A stretch of DNA of 64,000 nt from Prorocentrum cordatum. Lineage: Eukaryota > Sar > Dinophyceae > Prorocentrales > Prorocentraceae. The notes beneath the pieces are model-generated. The model searched no databases and was not told where the DNA came from. It was given only the letters and a program-made list of their open reading frames with translations. Below are positions 55,706-64,000 of the stretch, piece by piece. The position numbers and the translations under genes were made by a program. Position 1 is the first letter of the stretch. Every line of letters begins with the position of its first letter. Location: the NCBI GenBank assembly GCA_963575745.1, contig CAUYUJ010005614.1, positions 358,363 through 422,362 of the forward strand, given 5' to 3'.

Positions 55706-55878
55706 CTGGAGCGCCAGCGCCTATCACCGCGTATGTCTCCTCGTATGCCGGCACCTGCCGTGGATCCCACACTGCACGTCTCGTCGAGCGAGACCGGCCC
55801 GGCGGTAGGAGCCGCGCGTGCCCGCCGCCAATCACCTAGCTGCGTGCCGCACTGCCCGCCTCGGCCTTGGCCAGCCCC

Positions 55879-55890
55879 GCTCCGCTACCA
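55879..55890 (-). other. Primer-binding site of second Copia element
   Basis: TGGTAGCGGAGC on the minus strand, two bases after the CCACA end of the 5' LTR. It matches 10 of 12 bases of the initiator-Met tRNA-type site TGGTATCAGAGC. Confidence 0.75.
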
Positions 55891-55892
55891 AC

Positions 55893-56036
55893 TGTGGCAG
55901 CAGCAGGAATAGCGGGTGCCTTGTAGCCTTGAGCCAACCCGGCAACGGTCCACGAACGTCGTGAGTCTTGGCTCCAACTCTCTCATGAGTGAAACGAATG
56001 CTAAACCTAAACCCTGAAAACTGGAATTCCGTCACA
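55893..56036 (-). repeat. 5' LTR of second Copia element
   Basis: 144 bp, bounded TGTGACGG...GCCACA on the minus strand (imperfect inverted ends TGTG...CACA), directly followed by the primer-binding site. It pairs with 45981-46125. Such short LTRs leave little room for promoter elements. Confidence 0.85.
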
Positions 56037-56168
56037 CAATGACATCGCAGGGCCTCGAACAGATCCGTGCCTGGAGTGTGCCAACTCTGTAAAAGCGAAG
56101 CCGTGGCTACAAAAAGGTGAATGTCCACGGCCATCTGAAATCAGTGGCATCCGTGATTCCAGCAGGGG

Positions 56169-56476
56169 CTAAGACTTGCCCTTCCTGTTCAAAGGTTTCT
56201 GGGACCACTCGGCCACTTTTACACCATGCCCAGTGCAGAATTCGTGCGCGCCGAGATGCGAGTCTCGCACTCTGATGTGTCCTTCCATTCCTTTTGCCAC
56301 GCCGCGTGGCTTCGGCCTGCGTCTGGCTTCTGTCTGCTTATCATCACCATAAGCAGAATCATCCTCCTCCTGATCCTCCTCCTCCTCCTCCTCCTCGTCC
56401 TCAACATCATCATCGTCATCATCATCACCACCATCAGCATCATCAGCATCTTCATCATCAGCATCATCATCGGAAG

Positions 56477-56552
<76 letters not shown>

Positions 56553-56648
56553 GTCCTCATCATGATTATCAAAAACAGATTCGTTATCTGCCCTTCCCTT
56601 TCGTAATCCCGCTGGCGCTGTCACGCACGTGCCTAGATCGTGGAACAT
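56169..56648 (-). CDS. Asp/Glu-rich open frame, doubtful
   Basis: A 159-codon frame dominated by a poly-Asp tract (about 30 residues) encoded by a (TCA/ATC)n microsatellite at 56395-56560, plus a poly-Glu stretch. The last 45 residues, GVAKGMEGHIRVRDSHLGAH and EFCTGHGVKVAEWSQKP, look like ordinary protein but match nothing I know. It may be an exon or a chance frame. Confidence 0.2.
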
Positions 56649-56929
56649 GCGCGCCGTGACATCGTTAGGCTCATAGCGACCCCGAGGGCCAGCTGTTGAA
56701 GCAGCATCATACCAAAACTACATCGGGTTCCTCCTCCTCCTCCTGCTCCTCCTCCCCCCTCTTCCTCGTCTCTAGAACCCTCCCCCTATCACCTCTCACC
56801 AGCTGCCTGAAGAGGCGAGCACGTCGAGCCCAGCCCGAACCAGCGAACGCGACGCTCCATTGGCATGAGAAACAAAATAAAAGAGAAAAAGAAAGATATA
56901 GAGAGAGGGACGAAGAAACAAACAAAAAC

Positions 56930-57785
<856 letters not shown>

Positions 57786-57960
57786 CAATCAGTTAAGACA
57801 GTTTGCTATTATTTGATCGCGTGCCACGCAACACGTATATCCCAAACCCTCGATATCCGCCCTCGTTGTCTTCGACCGTACCCCCTGGGGGGTATATGTT
57901 CCTTACCTGCCGCGCACATTTAGCGCAACCCCTTTAACGGGGGAAGGGAGGACGGACGGG
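57786..57960. repeat. Macrosatellite conserved block A, copy 1
   Basis: Contains CCAAACCCTCGATATCCGCC, CTCGTTGTCTTCGACCGTAC and GGGGGGTATAT. Homologous to 61110-61260, where the corresponding blocks read CCAAAACCTCGATACCCGCC, CTCTTCGTCTTCGATCGTAC and GGGGGGGATATAC. Both copies directly follow a CAA-type microsatellite. Confidence 0.75.
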
Positions 57961-57989
57961 GGAAGAGAAGGATGGACCACGCGAGAGGG

Positions 57990-58235
57990 CCTCTCGGAGC
58001 AAATCGCGAGGAAGCATCGAGCGGGAGCCCTTGTCATCGCGGTTGCGTCCCAACTAATTTGATTGAGTTGCGAGGATGTCCACAGCGAGAGCGCTGTTCC
58101 TGAGTTCGGGAACCTCTCTGGCGAGGGCCTCCCAGATTGCGAAGAAATATAAAGCGGGAGCCTTGTCGTCGCAGCTGGGCATCCGCGAACTTGATTGAAT
58201 CGCGAAGAAGTCTCATGCGAGAGCGCCGTTCCTGG
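57990..58235. repeat. ~135-bp satellite, left block
   Basis: Nearly two copies containing GCGAGGAAGCATCGAGCGGG, TTGATTGAGTTGCGAGGA and GCGAGAGCGCTGTTCCTGAG. The satellite resumes at 60088 after a 1.85-kb GC-rich array. Degenerate copies also occur at 62390-62530. Confidence 0.8.
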
Positions 58236-60085
58236 GACCTCTGCGGGCTGGGGCTTCTGTGGGCGCGCACGGGGCCTTTGTGGGCTGCGTTGGGAAGCCT
58301 CAGTGGGCAGCGCGCTGGGGCCTCTGCGGGCGCGCTTGAGGCCTCTGCGGGCTGGGGCCTATGTGGCCGCCCGTGGGGCCTCTGTTGGCTGTGTCGAAGG
58401 GCCTCAGTCCTCAGTGGACAGCGCGCTGGGGCCTCTGCGGGCGCGTTTGGGGCCTCGGTGGGCTGGGGCCTCCGTGGGCTGCGTCGGGGGCCTCAGTGGA
58501 CATCGCGCCAGGGCCTCTGTGAGCGCGCTTGGGGCCTCTGCGGGCTGGGGCTTCTGTGGGCGCGATTGGGACCTCTGTGGGCTGCGTCAGGGGGCCTCAG
58601 TGGGCAGCGCGCTGGGGCCTCTGCAAACTCGCTCGGGGCCTCTGCGGGCTGGGGCTTCTGTGGGCTGCGTCGGAAGGCCTCAGTGGGCAACGCGCTGGGG
58701 CCTCTGTGGGCACGCTTGGGGCCTCTGTGGGCAGGGGCCTCTGTGGGCTGCGTCGGAAGCCTCAGTGGGCAGCGCGGGAGAGCCTCTGTGGGCGCGCTTG
58801 GAGCTTTGGCAAGCTAAGGCCTCTGTGGGCGCGCTTGGGGCCTCTGTGGGCTGCGCGCGGGGGCCTCTGTGGGCGCGCTTGGGGCCTCTGTGGGCGCGCG
58901 GGGGCCTCCGTGGGCAGCGCGCGGGGGCCTCTGTGGGCGCGCTCGGGGCCTTTGCGGGCTGGGACCTCTGTGGGCGCGCGTGGGGTTTTTGTGGGCTGCG
59001 CTGGGGAGCCTCAGTGGGCAGCGCGCCGGGACCTTTGTGGGTTCGCTTGGGGCCTGTATGGGCTGGGCCTCTGTGGGCTGCGTCGGGAGCCTCTGTGGGC
59101 AGCGCGCTGGGGCCTCTGTGGGCGCGCTTGGGGCCTATGCGGGCTAAGGCCTCTGTGGGCGCGCTTGGGGCCTCTGTGGGCTGTGTCGGAGGCCTCGGTG
59201 GGCAGCGCGCGGGGGCCTCCGTGGGCGCGCTCGGGGCCTCTGTGGACTGGGGCCTCCGTGGGCGCGCGCGGGGCCTCTGTGGGCGTTGTCGGGGGGCCTC
59301 AGTAGGCAGCGCGCTGGAGATTCCGTCGGCGCGCTTAGGGCCTGTGGGCCAGAGCCTCAGTGGGCAGCGCGCTGGGGCCTCCGTGGGCGCGCTTGGTTCC
59401 TAAGTGCGCGCGTTTGGGCCTCTGTGGGCTGGGGCCTCTGTGGGCGCGCCAAGACCCCTGTGGGCTGTGCCGGACGGCTTCAGTTGGCAGCGTGTGGGGG
59501 CCTCGGCGCGCGTGGGCAGCGCGCTGGGGCTTCCGTGGGCACGCTCGGGGCCTCTGTGGGCTGTGTCGGGGGCCTCAGCGGGCAGCGCGCGGGAGCCTCT
59601 GTGGGCGCGCTTGGGGCCCTTGCGGGCTGGGGCCTCTGTGGGCGCGCTTGGGGCCTCTGTGGGCTGCGCTGGAGGGCCTCAATGGTCTCTGTGGGCGCGC
59701 TCGGGGCCTGTGCGCTGGTGCCTCTGTGGGCTGTGTCGGGGACATCTGCGGAACGGGGGGCCTCCATGGGCAGCGCGTTGGGGTTTCCGTGGGCACGCGT
59801 GGGGCGGGGGTTTGGGCCTTTGTGGGCTGCGTCGGAAGGCCTCATTGGACAGCGCGTTGGGGCCTCTGTGGGCGCGCTTGGGGCCTCTGTGGGCTGGAGC
59901 CTCTGTGGGCTGTGTCGGGGGCCTCACTGGGCAGCGAGTTGGGCCCTGTGGGCGCGCTTGGGGCCTCTGTGGGCAGCGCGGGGGCGCCTCTGTGGGCGCG
60001 TTTGGCGCCTATGTGGGCTGTGCCGGAGGGCCTGTGTGTTGGGGGCCTCAGTGGTTAGCGCGCCAGGACCTCGGTGGGCAAAGGC
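58235..60085. repeat. GC-rich core array 1 (GGGGCCTCTGTGGGCGCGCTT)
   Basis: About 80 degenerate units of 21-27 bp, alternating GGGGCCTCTGTGGGCGCGCT with GGCCTCAGTGGGCAGCGCGC. It is embedded in the ~135-bp satellite. Its 402-codon plus frame (GASVGALGASVG type) is a repeat product. Confidence 0.95.
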
Positions 60086-60087
60086 CT

Positions 60088-60400
60088 TTTGCGAATACAT
60101 CTTGAGGAAGTATCGAGCGGGAGCTCTTGTCGTCGCATGTGGGCCTCCACCGATTTGACTGAATCATGAGGAAATCTCGAGCGATAGCGCCGTTCCTGAG
60201 TTCGGGGGCCTTCCTGGCCAGGGGCTCTCGGAGTAACTCGTGACGAAGTATCGAGCAGTAGCTTTTGTCGTCGTGGCTGGGCCCCCGCCAACGTGATTGA
60301 ATTGCGAGGAAGTCTCGAGTGAGAGCGCCGTTCCTGAGCTCGGAAGCCTCTTTGGCCAGGGTGTCTCGAAGTAAATTGTGAGGAAATATCGAGCGGGAGC
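60088..60400. repeat. ~135-bp satellite, right block
   Basis: Two and a bit copies with GAGGAAGTATCGAGCGGGAG and GAGCGCCGTTCCTGAG, period 131-138 bases, same orientation as the left block. Confidence 0.8.
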
Positions 60401-60429
60401 CGTTGTTGTCGTAGCTGGGCCTCCAAGGG

Positions 60430-60612
60430 CGCACTTATAGGGTTAAGCCAACGCTCGAGCGGGAGCCTCGTTTTCAGAGAAAATCTAGCAAGCGTCGAGG
60501 CGAGAGCTCCAGAACCATTTCCGGAGATCAACAATAATTATTCTCTAGAAATGAATCCTCAACAACAAGAACAACAATAACAGCAATATCAACAACAACA
60601 ACAACAACGACC

Positions 60613-60670
<58 letters not shown>

Positions 60671-60686
60671 CCACAACACTAACACT

Positions 60687-60772
<86 letters not shown>

Positions 60773-60852
60773 CCACCACCACCACAACCACCACAACCAC
60801 CACCACCACCACCACCACCACCACCACAACAACAACAACAACAACAACAACC

Positions 60853-60924
<72 letters not shown>

Positions 60925-60979
60925 ACAACAACAACAACAAACAACAACAAACAACAACAACAACAACAACCACAACAAT

Positions 60980-61020
<41 letters not shown>

Positions 61021-61043
61021 CTACTACTACTACTACTACTACT

Positions 61044-61088
<45 letters not shown>

Positions 61089-61115
61089 ACAACAACAACA
61101 TCAACAACAATCATT
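60430..61115. repeat. Macrosatellite conserved block B, copy 1, and (CAA)n
   Basis: Block B (60430-60590) contains AAGCGTCGAGGCG and GATCAACAATAATTATTCTC; it is followed by (CAA)n with CCACCA, GCAACA and ACTACT interruptions from 60590 to about 61110. Block B recurs at 62550-62695. Confidence 0.75.
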
Positions 61116-61300
61116 TCAAGACTGTTCGCTCTTATCTGCTCGAGTGTCCGTTGACGCGTAGTTCCCAAAACCTCGATACCCGCCCTCTTCGTCTTCGATC
61201 GTACATTTTGGGGGGGATATACTTGTCTTCCCTGCAGGCCGGGCCCCGGCAAGCGGCGGGGCTGCCGCGGACCGTCGGCCTGGCCAGCGGCAGCGCTGAT
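61116..61300. repeat. Macrosatellite conserved block A, copy 2
   Basis: Homologue of 57786-57960, directly downstream of (CAA)n. Confidence 0.75.
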
Positions 61301-61343
61301 CGGCGGCAACCCGACCCCAAGGGGGACGGAAAGGGGACCGACC

Positions 61344-61344
<1 letters not shown>

Positions 61345-61379
<35 letters not shown>

Positions 61380-61398
61380 TCGTCGACGACGACGGCGA

Positions 61399-61435
<37 letters not shown>
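61345..61435. repeat. (GAC)n tract
   Basis: About 28 GAC/ACG triplets with a GTCGTC interruption near 61380, then purine-rich GAGCGAGA sequence. Confidence 0.9.
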
Positions 61436-61499
61436 CGAAAGCGAGAGCGAGAGAGAGAACGACAGCAGGGCCACGAAAGGCACGAAGTAGGCCAGGAAA

Positions 61500-62255
61500 G
61501 GCGACAGCGGGGTCACGAAGGGAATGCGTATGGGGCCACGGAGAGCGCGACCGAGCGGGGACCACAAAGGGCAGATAATAGAGCCACGGAAGGCAACGAC
61601 GGGGCCACTGAGGGCAGCAACGGGGCCACGTAGGACAGCGAGGGGGCCACAAAGGGCGACAGCGGGGCCGTGAAGGGCGTGCACAGGGGGCCACGACGGG
61701 CGCGAACAAGCAGGGGCCACGAAGGGCATACGTATATTGGGCCGCGGAGGGCAAGGACGGGGCCACTGGCGGCAGCAACGGGGCCAGGAAGGGCAGCGAG
61801 GGGGCCACGAAGGGCGACAGCGGGGCCACGAAGTACATGCATATGGGGCCACGACGGGCGCGGACGAGCGGGGGCCACGAAGGGCATACATATATGGGAC
61901 CACGAAGGGAAGCGAGGGGGCCACGAAGGGCTGCAACAGGGCCACGAAGGGTTAGCGAGGGGGCCACGAAGGGCTGCAACGGGGCCACGAAGGGCAGCGA
62001 GGGGGCCACGAGGGGCTGCAACGGGGCCACGAATGGGCGCGAGGAGGCCACGAAAGGCTGCAACGGGGCCACGACGGGCAGCAAGGGGGCCACGAAGGGC
62101 TGCAATGGGGCCACGAAGGACAGCGAGGAGGCCACGAAGGGCTGCAACGGGGCCACGAAACAAAGCGAGTGGCCACGAAGGGCTGCAACGGGGCCACGAA
62201 ACAAAGCGAGGGGGCCACGAAGGACTGCAACGGGGCCACGAAAGGCAGCGAGATC
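61500..62255. repeat. Core array 2 (GGGGCCACGAAGGGC, 21/42 bp)
   Basis: About 35 copies of a 21-bp unit, alternating GGGGCCACGAAGGGCTGCAA and GGGGGCCACGAAGGGCAGCG, so the true period is 42 bp in the right half. It occupies the same place in this unit as the GGGGCCTCTGTGGGC array does in unit 1. Confidence 0.95.
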
Positions 62256-62389
62256 CCGATTCCTAGGTAATCTAGGACGGGGTCCTAAGCGTAAGCGCGA
62301 CTCCTGGGTGCATGGGTGTCGGGAGCGCGGCGAGAAATTCCAACGCAAGGGCGCTATTTTTCGGTAAATGTCAAACAAGTGTCCAGCGA

Positions 62390-62695
62390 GAGCGCGACTC
62401 CAGAGCGCCGGGAGAGCGATTCCTGAATAAAATGTGAGGAAGTCCCAAGCGAGAGCGCGATTCCTGAATAAAATGCGAGGACGTCTCGGGCGGGAGCGGG
62501 GGTCCTGGCTAAATTGTGAGGGCGTCTCAGGCGGGAGACGTTGTTGTTGTAACCGGGGCCAAGGGCACAGTTTGAGCATCAAGAATTTCCCTGTCAAAAA
62601 ACAAGGTGCGAGCGTCGAGGGGCGCACTTTAATTGAGAAAACAATAAGCACCAGTGGGGGGATCAACAGTGGCTATTCTTCAGAAGTGAGAGTTC

Positions 62696-62727
<32 letters not shown>

Positions 62728-62890
62728 CCACAACCACAACAACAACCACAACAACAACAAAAACAACAACAACAACAACGACCATAACCACAACCACAAC
62801 CACAACCACAACCACAACAACAACAACAACAATAACAATAACAACAATGATAACAACAACAATAACAACAACAACAACAATAACAATGAT

Positions 62891-62945
<55 letters not shown>

Positions 62946-62946
62946 G

Positions 62947-62987
<41 letters not shown>

Positions 62988-63135
62988 ACAACATCAATAT
63001 CATCATCCGCATCATCATTATCGGCATCATCATCTGCATCATCATTAACAACACCAGCAACCACAAAAACAACGACGACGACGACGACGACGACAACGAC
63101 AACGACAACGACAACAACTACAACAACAACAGCAA
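62390..63135. repeat. ~135-bp satellite relics, block B copy 2, and (CAA)n
   Basis: GTGAGGAAGTCCCAAGCGAG and related sequence (62390-62530) are diverged satellite copies. Block B copy 2 (62550-62695) has GAGCGTCGAGGGGCGCAC and GATCAACAGTGGCTATTCTT. (CAA)n with AGCAGC, CATCAT and GACGAC interruptions follows to about 63135. Confidence 0.75.
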
Positions 63136-63514
63136 CAACAACATTCTCGACGCGGAGATCCCCACGTACACATCCCATCCTCCTGTCACTTCTCGCTCAG
63201 CAGAATGTCTTTCAGCGTCTGGATGTGAGAGCGAGTCCGCGTATTTAGGCGACAGGGGCGATAACGACGACGACGACGACAGCGACGACTTCAGAGACGT
63301 CCTCCTCCTCTGGACATTTTGGGGAGAGGCAAGGCAACACACAAATGGAAGAGCGAGGTGGAATTCCTCTTGCCGTTCTCACTGCGGCAACTCTGGCAGG
63401 CGATCATGGCGTTGATATGCCCGCTCTCTGGCGTGCTACTCGCGGCGCCTGCTGGCACCTGGGGTGCCCGAATGCCACGCCAGCTATATCCTGCGTGTGG
63501 GCCCTTGTGCGAGC

Positions 63515-63960
63515 GAATCTGCGTGAGTGAGTGGCCTGAGCGTGAGCGTGTCGAAGTGGGAGCCAGTATGGGCACTATTGAGCCTGAAAGCGAGCGAGTG
63601 AGTCTGAAAATAGTAAGTCTGAGTACGAGTGGGTCTTAGTATGAGCGAGTCTGAGTGCGAGCGAGTCCGAGTGCGTGTGGGGTCTGAGTGTGACTGAGTC
63701 TGAGTGTGAGAGGATCTGTCTGAGTGTGATGAACACAAAGAGAAGTATGCGTGAATATGAATACGAAGTAGTCTGAATATGAGTGAGTCTGAGTGTGAGG
63801 TAGCCTGGGTGTGAGTGAATGTATGTTTGAATGAGTCTGAGTATGTGCGAATCTGGGTATGAGTGAGTCTGAGTATGAGCGTCTAGGTATGGGAGAGTCT
63901 GAATGTGATTGAGTCTGAACGAGGCAAGAGATGCTGATGAGTAAGCCTGAGTGTGAATGA
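63515..63960. repeat. Degenerate GAGTCTGAGTGTGA array
   Basis: About 35 copies of a 12-14 bp unit (GAGTGAGTCTGAGTGTGA variants) to near the right edge. Bases 63140-63515 show no recognised gene. Confidence 0.85.
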
Positions 63961-64000
63961 ATGTTTCTGAACGAGGAAAAAAGGGGAAGAAGAAGAAGAA

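Larger units (their letters stand above)
45981..56036 (-). mobile_element. Second Copia-type LTR retrotransposon, both LTRs present
   Basis: Direct repeats at 45981-46125 and 55893-56036 flank, on the minus strand, a primer-binding site, Gag, zinc knuckle, protease, an unassigned region, a methyltransferase-like region, integrase, RT and RNase H, in that order. At 10 kb it is also long for Copia. I saw no clear target-site duplication: bases left of the 3' LTR are ACGCC-like and bases right of the 5' LTR are CAATG. The LTRs differ by roughly 15 percent, and internal frames are broken, so the insertion is old. Confidence 0.8.

Noticed and set aside
58137-60158. Gly/Ala/Trp-rich frame of 402 codons resembling a repeat protein
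   Set aside because: Product of the 21-27 bp GC array; every phase is open because the repeat lacks stops.

Overview
This is eukaryotic nuclear DNA, most probably from a dinoflagellate. The evidence is a pair of long gag-pol relics of the dinoflagellate Copia type (Gag motifs, methyltransferase-like module before the integrase, characteristic RNase H), an intronless gene for a small protein with two HMG boxes, a possible spliced-leader relic, very high GC in places, and huge simple-sequence and satellite arrays. A Prorocentrum-like genome is a guess. No rRNA, tRNA, CRISPR array or bacterial operon was recognised.

Layout. Bases 1-15.7 kb hold one very large, decayed Copia-type retrotransposon on the minus strand, running off the left edge. 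Read 5' to 3' (right to left): possible LTR, primer-binding site, Gag, zinc knuckle and Lys/Gly-rich tract, Cys-rich linker, an RNA 2'-phosphotransferase (Tpt1/KptA)-like module, a RING-type finger, aspartic protease, an unassigned conserved domain, a DNA-methyltransferase-like domain, zinc ribbons, integrase, reverse transcriptase and RNase H. It carries about 28 copies of a 14-bp palindromic element whose minus-strand RNA would form a 5-bp hairpin, often with a GNRA-type loop. From 15.7 to 20.1 kb there are nested minisatellites and satellites. Bases 20.1-22.9 kb are GC-rich low-complexity DNA. The clearest host gene is a double HMG-box protein at 22985-23938 (minus).

From 24 to 28.5 kb I see no recognisable gene, only a CTC tract and a strong stem-loop at 26.65 kb. 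A 1.9-kb alternating GTGCGC/GTGCGT array fills 28.5-30.5 kb. From 30.6 to 42.7 kb are three decayed minus-strand retroelement bodies (probably LINE-like, with RNase H fragments). Each has the same 13-bp tandem array on its presumed 5' side. The middle one has a spliced-leader-like sequence between array and body.

A second Copia-type element, with both short LTRs, a primer-binding site, Gag, protease, methyltransferase-like, integrase, RT and RNase H regions, fills 45.98-56.04 kb (minus). The last 8 kb is a modular macrosatellite. Microsatellites, a conserved 150-bp block, a ~135-bp satellite and a second conserved block recur in the same order, with different GC-rich core arrays in the two units.

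Nearly everything recognisable as coding is on the minus strand. Both Copia elements have frameshifts and stop codons and look dead as copies, so their domain calls describe relics.
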